Virus record (IMG/VR): IMGVR_UViG_3300024429_000013
Span: 1 to 48,508 of that record
Reading direction: 5' to 3' (one strand)
DNA from: a virus
Length of the DNA stretch: 48,508 bases
This document shows positions 33,470 to 41,436 of the stretch, one piece after another; positions within the stretch are counted from its first letter, which is position 1; each line of letters opens with the position of its first letter. Position numbers and translations under genes: made by a program. Under the pieces are notes generated by a model that saw only the letters and a list, made by a program, of their open reading frames with translations, searched no databases and was not told the DNA's origin.

Positions 33470-34243
33470 TTAATTTGTTGCAAACAAATCATTATCGTTT
33501 TCTTGAAATCTTTTCCCCGAGATCCACCAATTGAACATTTCATCTCCAGAATTCCAATGTCTAACTGATGGCATACCTTTTCTATTTTCATAAAGTCTAT
33601 TAATTGCCTTTTTAATATTCATTGTTTGTTTAGGATATAATTCCATTTCTCTTTCTTTAATATGAAATGATTGCATAGGACAGAGAATACAGCCAATACG
33701 TGAAAATCCATTATCATAAAGAGAACAATATGGCACATTATATCTATGAATAAAATCCCATATTTCCGATGTATCCCAATCAATTATTGGATGTAAGAAA
33801 ATCTTTTTTTTATTTCTTATGCTGATTTCATATAATTTTCTATTTTTTCTCTTTGCTGATTCCTGCCAACGAATACCTGTTAAAACAGTTCTACCAATTC
33901 CACCGTATTCTTTCAATAATTCACAACAAAAACGTGATTGTCTGCGTGGTACACCTTTTTTAACAATTAATTTTAAAAATGAATACTTAGGTCTATGTTC
34001 TTGCACATCGGGATAAAATTTCCTTATAAAATGAACCAATTCCGGCGGGTCGATTGTCGTATTATTATAATGTGCATCAAATTTCACCCCGCTCATTTTC
34101 GTAAGCTCATATATAACGACAGAATCTTTACCACCGGAGAACGCAAGATAATATCCCTCCGGCGGCTCATATCTTTTAATCCGGTTAATTGCAATTTTAA
34201 TACGGTCAACTTCCCCGAATAATGTCAATTCTTTAAGTGCCAT
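33470..34243 (-). CDS. PAPS reductase-family PP-loop protein
   Basis: The 257-residue product has the PP-loop LAFSGGKDS (33-41), RFCCELLKEYGG, and a later CILCPMQSFHIKE block, the layout of phosphoadenosine-phosphosulfate reductase/DndC-like proteins in phages. True PAPS reductases make sulfite; relatives activate sulfur for nucleic-acid modification. With two methyltransferases and a radical-SAM-like protein nearby, a DNA-modification role is possible but not shown. A reading frame at 33400-33591 over its end is a shadow. Confidence 0.8.
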   Translation of the reverse strand: MALKELTLFGEVDRIKIAINRIKRYEPPEGYYLAFSGGKDSVVIYELTKMSGVKFDAHYNNTTIDPPELVHFIRKFYPDVQEHRPKYSFLKLIVKKGVPRRQSRFCCELLKEYGGIGRTVLTGIRWQESAKRKNRKLYEISIRNKKKIFLHPIIDWDTSEIWDFIHRYNVPYCSLYDNGFSRIGCILCPMQSFHIKEREMELYPKQTMNIKKAINRLYENRKGMPSVRHWNSGDEMFNWWISGKRFQENDNDLFATN

Positions 34244-34247
34244 GTCA

Positions 34248-34481
34248 TTATTCTTTGTGTCTTTGTGTCTTTGCGGTTAAATTTTTCTCATATACTTCCA
34301 GATAATCCTTGATTTGATATTTGCTGTATAGGACATGTGGAAAATGCACAACTTTATTTTTCCAGCCCACATCAATACTAAATAATGAAGAATGGCTAAC
34401 CCGTATTATCTTAACCTCATCGGGAAATTCCACAACTGCCTGAATCTTCTCCCTGCCGTTTATCGCCTGCTCGTATGTCAT
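34248..34481 (-). CDS. Unknown protein with repeat-derived C-terminus
   Basis: The 77-residue product (MTYEQAINGREKIQAVVEFP...) looks like a small beta-rich protein. Its last residues, NLTAKTQRHKE, are encoded by an AACCGCAAAGACAC word repeat, so the original stop was probably lost when the repeat appeared. ATGA overlap with the upstream gene supports the start. Confidence 0.6.
   Translation of the reverse strand: MTYEQAINGREKIQAVVEFPDEVKIIRVSHSSLFSIDVGWKNKVVHFPHVLYSKYQIKDYLEVYEKNLTAKTQRHKE
34251..34280 (-). repeat. AACCGCAAAGACAC-type word repeat, copy 4
   Basis: Minus strand AACCGCAAAGACACAAAGAC then ACAAAG. It forms the C-terminal codons and stop region of the 77-residue gene. Confidence 0.75.
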
Positions 34482-34705
34482 TTTTTGTCCTTATTCATTA
34501 ACTGAAATATCGAATCTACTTGTTTTATTGCAAATTGAGATACTCTGTCATAAGAATTATTTGAAAAAGTCGGATTTGCCAACAATCCCTTCATGGCTTC
34601 TGCAATGAAATATTCACGCTTGGTTAAGCCGTCTGCACAAGTATTGCCCATATTGGGATCGTGATAGCCAAAACCAAAAGCTGAATCATCTGAATTTGTT
34701 TTCAT
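34478..34705 (-). CDS. Small conserved phage protein (GLTKREYFIA type)
   Basis: The 75-residue product contains DGLTKREYFIAEAMKGLLANP, a block I recognise from a widespread family of small phage proteins that has no known function. AGGAG precedes the start. Confidence 0.65.
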   Translation of the reverse strand: MKTNSDDSAFGFGYHDPNMGNTCADGLTKREYFIAEAMKGLLANPTFSNNSYDRVSQFAIKQVDSIFQLMNKDKK

Positions 34706-34726
34706 TGTTTTTCTCCTTAATTAACT

Positions 34727-34900
34727 TTATGCCGATTTCATTATCTTTGTATCGCCGCAAACTGTGCATGTATGCTTCGAGTTACCGCTCTGGTCTCTTT
34801 TCCCCACCGTATGAACACGCATTCCCTTGCCATATATCTGGTCTTGGAATGTCGCACTTTGTTTATCGGCATTCTTTTTGCAATTGCAGGGCAATATCAT
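34727..34900 (-). CDS. Small zinc-binding protein, 57 residues
   Basis: The start MILPCNCKKNADKQSATFQD is chosen because GGGAGGCGG lies upstream; the longer frame overlaps the next gene. Cysteines CNC and CTVCG form a probable zinc site. Unknown function; small zinc ribbons like this often accompany phage nucleases. Confidence 0.62.
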   Translation of the reverse strand: MILPCNCKKNADKQSATFQDQIYGKGMRVHTVGKRDQSGNSKHTCTVCGDTKIMKSA

Positions 34901-34916
34901 TCCGCCTCCCGCAAGT

Positions 34917-35375
34917 TTATGATTTAAAAGCCGGCAACATCTTTCGATATTCACCTTCAAGAAATTTATCACCGAGAGTTAAATCCTTATTAACAGCCAC
35001 AAAACCAAGTAATAATTTTATTGCGTCAACATTTTCAGTAGCAATTATAGAAATTTGCGAGTGAATCCAATCCTTCCATATTCGCCAAGTAATATTGTAT
35101 GCCTCATTAATAAAATCATCTTTTGATTTAGATTTCCTTGAATGTGATTTATTGTATTCATTAGCTAAAAATTCGGCAGTTTTTTCTACATTCGCTTCAA
35201 TTCTAAAAGGTATTTGATTGCTTTGTAAATCCAATGTAAACATTATAGCTTTCACACTTTTATCTTCAATAACCTTCATAATGTTTTCTGCACCAAATTC
35301 AATTAATAATTCATCAATCTCACCAATCGTTTTACCCGCAGATATTGATGTAGTAAAATTCTTTAAATTCGGCAT
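34917..35375 (-). CDS. Unknown protein, 152 residues
   Basis: Starts MPNLKNFTTSISAGKTIGEIDELLIEFGAENIMKVIED, with a helical middle and KAIMFTLDLQSNQIPFRIEANVEKTAEFL. No family recognised. It shares TAATG-type coupling with the upstream gene. Possibly part of the recombination region given the neighbours. Confidence 0.6.
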   Translation of the reverse strand: MPNLKNFTTSISAGKTIGEIDELLIEFGAENIMKVIEDKSVKAIMFTLDLQSNQIPFRIEANVEKTAEFLANEYNKSHSRKSKSKDDFINEAYNITWRIWKDWIHSQISIIATENVDAIKLLLGFVAVNKDLTLGDKFLEGEYRKMLPAFKS

Positions 35376-35656
35376 TACTCCGCCTCCCGCAACGTCTCAA
35401 TCTCATGGTGCAACTTGGCATATGCCCGCATATCATCCAGAATTGAACAATATACCTCCTGACTGCGATCTTTCAAATTATCGTACAGGCATTTACGTAT
35501 TTTGTCGAGCACCTTTAATTCCTTTTTTTCCAATATTTTGATTTCGACATCCTCATCACCTATCTCCATCGAAATCGCCAGCCCATTGTTCGGCATTAAC
35601 TCTGCGAATTTCGGAGTTTTAAATTTGCCACTCGCAATTGCTAATTTTGTACTCAT
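35375..35656 (-). CDS. Unknown protein, 93 residues
   Basis: Starts MSTKLAIASGKFKTPKFAELMP with a basic N-terminal half and an acidic, helical C-terminal half ending HHEIETLREAE. No family recognised. Coupled to neighbours by short overlaps. Confidence 0.58.
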   Translation of the reverse strand: MSTKLAIASGKFKTPKFAELMPNNGLAISMEIGDEDVEIKILEKKELKVLDKIRKCLYDNLKDRSQEVYCSILDDMRAYAKLHHEIETLREAE

Positions 35657-35943
35657 AGTTTTTCCTCCTCATTAAAATTTTGTACCAACAATAAAATTGC
35701 TTCTCTCATTTCTGGATGTTGCCTTTTTAATATCATTTCATCACCACTTTCGATATATTCAATAGCTTTAATATAAGGATACAATAACGCTTCTTGTTCT
35801 TCGGGGACAATATTTTTAACCGATTCCATTATTGTTTTAGCACTATCAAGATTGCCATTTCTGAAACATTTTTGAAGACATTCATGTACAATCCTTGCAA
35901 ATTTCAAATTATTTTCTGTAAGATTAGATAAATATTTACTCAT
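35653..35943 (-). CDS. Unknown helical protein, 96 residues
   Basis: Starts MSKYLSNLTENNLKFARIVHECLQKCFRNGNLDSAKTIMES. Entirely helical and acidic, with an ATGA overlap on both ends. No family recognised. Confidence 0.58.
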   Translation of the reverse strand: MSKYLSNLTENNLKFARIVHECLQKCFRNGNLDSAKTIMESVKNIVPEEQEALLYPYIKAIEYIESGDEMILKRQHPEMREAILLLVQNFNEEEKL

Positions 35944-36122
35944 TTTTTCTCCTTTTTATTATGAATCCATTTTGTCGGAACTTTTATATAATGTTCTTCT
36001 TCCTTTGTGTTGGGATAAAACTTTACCAATTCCACAGGCTCGCTTATCTCGATTTCCCGCCCCGTAATCGGGCACAATCCAAAATCATTTCGTTTTATAA
36101 TAATTTGTGCTAAGTCAGTCAT
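35940..36122 (-). CDS. Unknown small protein, 60 residues
   Basis: Starts MTDLAQIIIKRNDFGLCPITGREIEI. A lone CPITGREIE-like block suggests a small fold with one cysteine. Tightly coupled (ATGA/TAATG) to neighbours. Function unknown. Confidence 0.55.
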   Translation of the reverse strand: MTDLAQIIIKRNDFGLCPITGREIEISEPVELVKFYPNTKEEEHYIKVPTKWIHNKKEKK

Positions 36123-36322
36123 TATATATCTCCCCTGTATGGTTTGGGATAAGGATTATCCACCCAAGCAATAACATTGGAATATGTATTCCATTTTCCA
36201 AGAATGCAGCTATACCAATCTCTACCTACTATTCTTTTGCCTTCTTTTGTTAAATAAGTTACCCAAACATCTCTAATTGTGCCAGGTGACTGCTCGGAAC
36301 ATTTTATCCATTTAGTTTTCAT
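36122..36322 (-). CDS. DUF551-like small phage protein
   Basis: The 66-residue product matches the DUF551 layout: KWIKCSEQSPGTIRDVWVTY at the start and a tryptophan-proline tail WVDNPYPKPYRG, the variant of W-x-P-L-P at the end. These proteins are common in phage early regions with no known function. Overlaps the SbcC-like gene by four bases. Confidence 0.7.
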   Translation of the reverse strand: MKTKWIKCSEQSPGTIRDVWVTYLTKEGKRIVGRDWYSCILGKWNTYSNVIAWVDNPYPKPYRGDI

Positions 36323-37971
36323 TTTATTTTTCCATCTTCAATCCAATAAGCACTTCCGCCGATTTTGCTCAAATCCGGCAACTCCCTCTTACTCATGCTC
36401 ATCAACACCAGCGCCGGCACTTTGGAATCAAGAATCGCCTGGATTGTCCATGTCCGCTCTTGCTTCATAAACGTGTCGAAATTGTCCACAATAACTAAAT
36501 CCGAGCCATCCTTCTTGGCTACAAACAGTTGAAACGCCGTATTAATCCACAATTTCTCGGATGCACTGCAGAGTACGTAATGCCTGTCGCCATACATCAA
36601 ATTCAAATCACTATCGAATTGTATCGATTTCCAACCGGTCGGCGCACTCAACTCCCGGATTTCGACATTAAATTTCGATATAGCCTCATTAAGCACTTTC
36701 ATTCTGATACCTTCCGGCGATAATGCTTTCACCAAAACCATCTGTTTTATTATCGAAGCGTGTATCTTATCCGCTTCCTGTTTTTTCTCGAAAGCATCGA
36801 GACGCAACCGGGCTTTTTCCAACCGCTCCTTTGCACTCCCTATATCAACTTCCGATTGCACGTCCTTCGCGGTAGAATCAATCTCGTCTAATTGTTTCGC
36901 AGCCGCTTTCGCCTGATCCAGAAGTATTTCCACTTTGCTGGATTCAGCCTTCGCTTCGTTGATTTTCGCCCTTAATTCATTTATCTCTTTATTGATTTCT
37001 TTCAACTCCGCCGCAATTTTCTTCTTTTGTGCTTCACTGATTTGCTCGCCTTTATATTCCTCTATCATTCCATTAATTATAATTAAAGGTTGTTTGCAAT
37101 ATGGACAGTCTTGACTTTCCTCCTGAGGACTTAACCTCTTTGCGTTTTCCTCTTTTATATTCAATTGCGCCCCGAGCTCAATAACTTTGCGTGCTTTTTC
37201 AATTTGCTCTTTTGTTAATTTCGGCAAAGCCAATTTCAGCTCCGTCATTTTCGCAATCTCGGATTCCGAGACAGCCGTCTCTTTGAGAGCAACCTCAATG
37301 AACTTCTCTTGGTCTCTAACGTCATTTTCCAACTCCCGAATATCGGCGTTAATCAAATTATCATCCCAACCCACAGGATACCATGCCTCAGCCTTATTTT
37401 TACCGTACAAGAGAGGCGCTCCACCTTTGGTACATTGCACCCACATACCTTTCATCTGGGCGCCACGATCCTTCGCAGTGTCGTGTACAATATCCCAACT
37501 CAACGAATGAATCTTGACCCATAATTGATTTATCATCTTATCCGACATTTCGCATTCCATTATCGTAGGCAAAAACTGTTCAAGATTCGGCTCGGATTCC
37601 AAAAAATCAGTGAAAAATTGAAACCGTTCCTTCGTCGCCATATCCATAATTTTGTCAAACCCGACAGCGATCCTTGAAGCATGCGGTGGATTATCACCTG
37701 TCGTTTTAACAATACATTTCGGATAACTTATTGATACCGAGCTCGCATCCTTCTCAACGAAAACCATCCCATCCTTAGCGCCCTTATGAATAATTTCCTC
37801 GACATCCTTTTTCGGCAGCCCATGAGGCATAGCCTGACCAATCAGCGCCGCCCCTGCAGCATTTCCTAATGATGTCTTGCCGTCATAATTGCCTCCCCCA
37901 ACCACCGTGAAAGAATTAACCTCGATTTCGGCATTCTTCACCCCCAAAAAATTCGCTACCCTGATTTTCAT
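36319..37971 (-). CDS. SbcC/Rad50-like ATPase with CPYC hook
   Basis: The 550-residue protein has a P-loop GGNYDGKT (about residues 26-33), a CPYC hook (289-292) between two coiled coils, a signature-like CSASEK (468-473), and a Walker B VIVDNFD (493-499). In relatives the Walker B Asp is usually followed by Glu; here it is Asn497, so hydrolysis may be slow or the glutamate lies elsewhere. No SbcD-type nuclease partner is nearby. The size is about half that of full SbcC. It probably acts in phage recombination or DNA end handling with the Cas4-like nuclease. Confidence 0.78.
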   Translation of the reverse strand: MKIRVANFLGVKNAEIEVNSFTVVGGGNYDGKTSLGNAAGAALIGQAMPHGLPKKDVEEIIHKGAKDGMVFVEKDASSVSISYPKCIVKTTGDNPPHASRIAVGFDKIMDMATKERFQFFTDFLESEPNLEQFLPTIMECEMSDKMINQLWVKIHSLSWDIVHDTAKDRGAQMKGMWVQCTKGGAPLLYGKNKAEAWYPVGWDDNLINADIRELENDVRDQEKFIEVALKETAVSESEIAKMTELKLALPKLTKEQIEKARKVIELGAQLNIKEENAKRLSPQEESQDCPYCKQPLIIINGMIEEYKGEQISEAQKKKIAAELKEINKEINELRAKINEAKAESSKVEILLDQAKAAAKQLDEIDSTAKDVQSEVDIGSAKERLEKARLRLDAFEKKQEADKIHASIIKQMVLVKALSPEGIRMKVLNEAISKFNVEIRELSAPTGWKSIQFDSDLNLMYGDRHYVLCSASEKLWINTAFQLFVAKKDGSDLVIVDNFDTFMKQERTWTIQAILDSKVPALVLMSMSKRELPDLSKIGGSAYWIEDGKIK

Positions 37972-38138
37972 AACTGTCCCTCCAATTCGTTTATGCGGCT
38001 TTCTAAATTTTCTATTTCAAGTTTTAAATTGTCTATTTCAGAAGTTTTTTCAGAAAGTTCATTTTCCAAATCTTCAATTTCATCAGCAAGATTATTCAAT
38101 TCTGCCGATAAACTTTTTAAATCATCTGATGTAGCCAT
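37968..38138 (-). CDS. Small coiled-coil protein, 56 residues
   Basis: A short frame starting MATSDDLKSLSAELNNLADE with regular leucine heptads throughout (LAELNNLADEIEDLENEL-like). Its stop overlaps the SbcC-like start as ATGA and AGGAGG precedes it. A likely dimer; it may bind the coiled coils of the neighbouring ATPase, which is only inference from position. Confidence 0.65.
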   Translation of the reverse strand: MATSDDLKSLSAELNNLADEIEDLENELSEKTSEIDNLKLEIENLESRINELEGQL

Positions 38139-38157
38139 AACTCCTCCCTACTTTAAT

Positions 38158-38445
38158 TTAATTATGCAACATTATTATCTCACGAGGCTTGCCTTTCCTG
38201 AAAACGATTTGAACCCCTTTGTAATAACATTCTCCATCTATAAAACCAAAAACTTCACCCCCATTATTTGAAAGCCATAAATGGGTAAATGCCTCACTAT
38301 ATTTCTCTGGCACATATATACGAGAATGACTTGGATAATAGGGACCAAGCCTACCTTCATCGAAATACCAATGCTTATAACCTTCGCTGTAGGCTTTTCT
38401 TAGCCCCGCATCCAATTCCTTAGATGTAAATTCAAGTTTTTTCAT
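38158..38445 (-). CDS. Unknown protein, 95 residues
   Basis: Starts MKKLEFTSKELDAGLRKAYSEGYKHWYFDEG, with aromatic-rich sequence in the middle (HWYFDEGRLGPYYPSH) and GECYYKGVQIVFRKG at the end. No family recognised; a small alpha/beta fold is likely. Confidence 0.6.
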   Translation of the reverse strand: MKKLEFTSKELDAGLRKAYSEGYKHWYFDEGRLGPYYPSHSRIYVPEKYSEAFTHLWLSNNGGEVFGFIDGECYYKGVQIVFRKGKPREIIMLHN

Positions 38446-38454
38446 AAATCCCCC

Positions 38455-39429
38455 CTAAAACGATATTTCCAAATCCTCAGGCTGCCCATTTTCCTCTTCG
38501 ACCTCTGCTTTTCTCTCTGTGGTCTTTGCGGTTGGCTTTTCCCCTTCTTCGGTTATTTCCTCTTTCTTCTCAGGCTCGGCCAATGGCGGCGGCTCTTCCT
38601 TCACCACTTGTTCGGGATAAAATTCCTCTAATACCTCATTATCCGGCACTTCAACATCAATATTCTTTTTAGCTTCTTCTTCAATTTTTTCCATTCTCTG
38701 AATATGTGAAGCATCTGTAAGTAGTTTTTTGTAACCGGCTTCCAAAAGAGAACTCGGGTCGCCCTTATATTCTAACCCGACTACATATACCGTCTGGCTT
38801 TTACCATCTGGCGGAATACAAGTTTTAGGCTGTATGGTTAAATCTAATGGAATCCCCGATAATTGACCGTGAGTAATTCCTTTGATTAACGCCATCGAAG
38901 AAAGCAGTCCCCGAATCGTATTAAAACTCGTAGTCCGGAATTTCCATACTCCGCCGACAAATTCACTGCCTTTTATTATTACAGCCAACACGCCGTAAGG
39001 CTTGCATTTCAATTCACCCTTATAATCAATATCCAGATGGTCGCATGGACATTCCGTTTCTTTGCCATCCCTGAATGCACCCTCGCCGTCCCCGCTACAC
39101 CATAAAGTCCTGCCCCTGTAACACGTATATCTGCATTGAAAATTAAGCGCAATATCGTTGTACATTAAATAAACCGGTATCCGTTTCGGCTTCTCGCCAA
39201 GCATCTTATGAATTTCCGCATCCTTGACAAAATTGTTATCATTATCCCGCTCCATCGTTGTTACGAGAAAATGGTCGAGTTTTGTCGGTAACTGAAATTC
39301 CTTACCCGAAGTTTTTGATGTTCTCCATTCCCCCTTCTTTCCAATCTTGATTTTTCCCCGCTCCGGCAGTCCTGGTCGAAAATTCCTTATAATCGGCGAC
39401 CGCCCCTTTTCATAATTATTTGTACTCAT
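38455..39429 (-). CDS. Possible ssDNA-binding or recombination protein (metal-binding type)
   Basis: The 324-residue product has the pattern seen in a family of phage 'hydrolase or metal-binding' and recombination-directionality annotations: KLDHFLVTTMERD, KRIPVYLMYNDIALNFQCRYTCYRG, LWCSGDGEGAFRDG, ECPCDHLD, and VWKFRTTSFNTI. The cysteine set (CRYTCY, CSGDGE, CPC) is probably metal-binding. An acidic low-complexity tail ends EDLEISF, like the C-terminal hook of bacterial SSB. The low-complexity tail contains a repeat-encoded PTAKTTERKAE. Best guess is a DNA-binding protein; the exact activity is unknown. Confidence 0.6.
   Translation of the reverse strand: MSTNNYEKGRSPIIRNFRPGLPERGKIKIGKKGEWRTSKTSGKEFQLPTKLDHFLVTTMERDNDNNFVKDAEIHKMLGEKPKRIPVYLMYNDIALNFQCRYTCYRGRTLWCSGDGEGAFRDGKETECPCDHLDIDYKGELKCKPYGVLAVIIKGSEFVGGVWKFRTTSFNTIRGLLSSMALIKGITHGQLSGIPLDLTIQPKTCIPPDGKSQTVYVVGLEYKGDPSSLLEAGYKKLLTDASHIQRMEKIEEEAKKNIDVEVPDNEVLEEFYPEQVVKEEPPPLAEPEKKEEITEEGEKPTAKTTERKAEVEEENGQPEDLEISF
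38511..38534 (-). repeat. AACCGCAAAGACC-type word repeat, copy 5, read in frame
   Basis: This degenerate copy lies inside the gene at 38455-39429 and is translated PTAKTTERKA in its acidic linker, as in the 1809-residue protein. Confidence 0.6.
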
Positions 39430-39805
39430 AAATCCTCCTTGCTTTGTGTTTTCTGTCTTTCAAACATTTAATAGCATTCTCCGCTGCTTGTTTTTTTTGA
39501 ATAGACTGTGTTTTGCGTTTTAAATATCGCATTCGTCTTATAATTGCTTTTGCTTTCTGTGTGGGTTCTTTCGTAAGCCCTACTTTTAGGAGCGCATTAG
39601 TCCTTTGTATATAAGTCTCAATATCAGCATCAATTTGTTTCTGGAGCTTTCTATCCTTAGCGTCCTTAATAGCAACTAATCGATCCCTCGAAATACCTTT
39701 GCGCTTCTTAATGCGACTTCTTTTCCGTGTAAGGAAGGCGGCACTTAATAACTTGCGAATGCGGTTCTTGATTTTGTTTTTATAATTATCTCTTTTCGTT
39801 TTCAT
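39416..39805 (-). CDS. Very basic small protein, 129 residues
   Basis: A lysine/arginine-rich product (NKIKNRIRKLLSAAFLTRKRSRIKKRKG) of helical type. It overlaps the 324-residue gene by 14 bases. It may bind nucleic acid. No family recognised. Confidence 0.58.
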   Translation of the reverse strand: MKTKRDNYKNKIKNRIRKLLSAAFLTRKRSRIKKRKGISRDRLVAIKDAKDRKLQKQIDADIETYIQRTNALLKVGLTKEPTQKAKAIIRRMRYLKRKTQSIQKKQAAENAIKCLKDRKHKARRIYEYK

Positions 39806-39825
39806 AATTTTTCCTTATCCAGAAT

Positions 39826-39870
39826 CAAGTATCCAGAATCTTTATGCATTTTATGCCCTCTGCGGTTAAA
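39826..39870 (-). repeat. Two word-repeat families at one junction (includes copy 6)
   Basis: A CTGGATACTTGATTCTGGAT-type word (39826-39841) and a short AACCGCAGAGGG word (39856-39869) lie back to back between the basic protein gene and the nuclease gene, next to the latter's stop codon. Confidence 0.6.
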
Positions 39871-40695
39871 TTATTTCGTCATTTTGCAAAATTCCGTCCC
39901 CCATGCCGGACACCATTTCTCGCTACACATCATACTCATCGGATTTCTCGGAAAACTCGCCGGATCACCCGATTGCACAAATTTCATTACCTGTTCTATA
40001 ATCATGTAAAGCTGCGAATATGCCTCATCTTCACATTCCAATGGATTATAACATATAGTCTGCGGAGGCTTCTGAGCCAAAACCCTCTTAGAGTTTATCC
40101 GTGTTCTCGGTATCCAATTTATTATCAAATTTTTCAAAGTCTCTTTCGGAATATCATTTGACCGTGCAACTATCCGATAGCCACCCATATTCGCATGATA
40201 AGAATGTAACCGGACACCGGTCTTAGTATCTATAATCCCTTCATCTGCAATCACATCTGCATGTCCCATAATCCCAAAATCTACCGTAACCTTCGCCGGC
40301 AGTGCCTTTTCAACCTCGACCGGATTAATCTTCGGAGCAACCGCAAAACAAAACATCTTCGAAATGCTTTGAATCTGTAAATCCGAATTATTGGCATTTT
40401 GAGACGTCCCATCAAATTCTATACCGCCAACCATCTCTTTATGAAACTTCTCAATCCCTACATCTGCCATATCCTTCGCCCTGCAAGGCTCACCGGTTAT
40501 TTTCTTATCATTCATTACATACGCAGCCCCCGCATGAACACCAGTCCCGATGGCAGCCCCGACATGCACACACTTGGATTCATTCAACTCAAATCCCTTA
40601 CCCGCAATAATCTCCCGCAATTCCCTCGACTTCGCCGCCGCCCGCCTCATACAGTCATTCCACGATGACAAACTGCTCACTCTAATTGTGTACAT
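39871..40695 (-). CDS. Cas4/RecB-like PD-(D/E)XK exonuclease with iron-sulfur cysteines
   Basis: The 274-residue product has an N-terminal C15, a GTGVHAGAA block (51-58) like the conserved H of the superfamily, and the catalytic D147 (GHADV) with D156-T-K158 (IIDTKTG). Three C-terminal cysteines (C257, C262, C270) would complete a 4Fe-4S 'iron staple' with C15. This is the arrangement of Cas4 and AddB-type phage exonucleases. No CRISPR genes are present. It likely makes 3' or 5' tails for phage recombination. Confidence 0.8.
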   Translation of the reverse strand: MYTIRVSSLSSWNDCMRRAAAKSRELREIIAGKGFELNESKCVHVGAAIGTGVHAGAAYVMNDKKITGEPCRAKDMADVGIEKFHKEMVGGIEFDGTSQNANNSDLQIQSISKMFCFAVAPKINPVEVEKALPAKVTVDFGIMGHADVIADEGIIDTKTGVRLHSYHANMGGYRIVARSNDIPKETLKNLIINWIPRTRINSKRVLAQKPPQTICYNPLECEDEAYSQLYMIIEQVMKFVQSGDPASFPRNPMSMMCSEKWCPAWGTEFCKMTK

Positions 40696-40843
40696 TATTT
40701 ATTCTTTTCTTATTAACATACTCAGGAATCATTCTATAATAAGTGCAAATAAGCAGAACACCCGCTGTTCCCCAAATTCCAATCGCACCGATTGAAAGAA
40801 TTAACCCAATAAAAAGAATGCTGAGGGTGAAAATTTTATACAT
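40682..40843 (-). CDS. Small membrane protein, 53 residues
   Basis: A short frame (MYKIFTLSILFIGLILSIGAIGIWGTAGVLLICTYY...) of two closely spaced hydrophobic stretches. The start overlaps the stop of the next upstream gene as TAATG and the end overlaps the nuclease start. Unknown function. Confidence 0.62.
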   Translation of the reverse strand: MYKIFTLSILFIGLILSIGAIGIWGTAGVLLICTYYRMIPEYVNKKRINNVHN

Positions 40844-41043
40844 TATTTCCCAATATTCTTTGTTATGGATATTTTATTTTTATTAACTTCCAAAGTAGCT
40901 TTTAAATATTTCTCAAAATTTTCATCATTAAGGATATGACTTGCCATAGATATTTTCTCCATTAATCCTTCCGGGGCAATAATCATCATGCCTTCGGGAA
41001 TATCAAGGCGCGTTTCAAAGCTGATGTCTCTAATCGTATACAT
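40843..41043 (-). CDS. Unknown protein, 66 residues
   Basis: Starts MYTIRDISFETRLDIPEGMMII. It shares the first five residues MYTIR with the nuclease gene downstream, and its start region is copied almost exactly at that gene's start, which looks like a small duplication of translation-start DNA. Helical C-terminus. Unknown function. Confidence 0.58.
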   Translation of the reverse strand: MYTIRDISFETRLDIPEGMMIIAPEGLMEKISMASHILNDENFEKYLKATLEVNKNKISITKNIGK

Positions 41044-41046
41044 TAT

Positions 41047-41433
41047 CTATTCGCTATCATTATTTGTTATCAGTTTTGGCACATTCGGATATATCCCCAT
41101 CATTCTCTCCATTTCAACACTCATATTCTGTGCGACTGCAATCGGGTCTACATTTTTCCAATCTATTCTGTAAATATCATCTTGAAGCCAATCATTGTCT
41201 CTAACTAAATCCGATAATTCTTCATCACATGACGCAAGTAATGCACCTTTGACAAAACAGTCCTTTATATCACGAAATGTCAATCCCTTAACCAAGGTTG
41301 CCCCACGGATACCCGCATCTGTATGCGGTTGTCCATCATAAGGACGATTACGGTCATTAGAACGTGCAGTCGAACCCTGAATGTCTTTGAATGCCTTATT
41401 TAGCATTAAATTAAATCTTTTGCCTTTATCCAT
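41047..41433 (-). CDS. Unknown early protein, 128 residues
   Basis: Starts MDKGKRFNLMLNKAFKDIQG; contains DGQPHTDAGIRGATLVKGLTFRDIKDC, a block I have seen in phage early proteins without a known function. Acidic C-terminal helix. Not assigned. Confidence 0.58.
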   Translation of the reverse strand: MDKGKRFNLMLNKAFKDIQGSTARSNDRNRPYDGQPHTDAGIRGATLVKGLTFRDIKDCFVKGALLASCDEELSDLVRDNDWLQDDIYRIDWKNVDPIAVAQNMSVEMERMMGIYPNVPKLITNNDSE

Positions 41434-41436
41434 TAT

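Noticed and set aside
33400-33591. Leftward reading frame over the end of the PP-loop gene
   Set aside because: It is a shifted-frame shadow of the PP-loop gene with no ribosome site and random composition.
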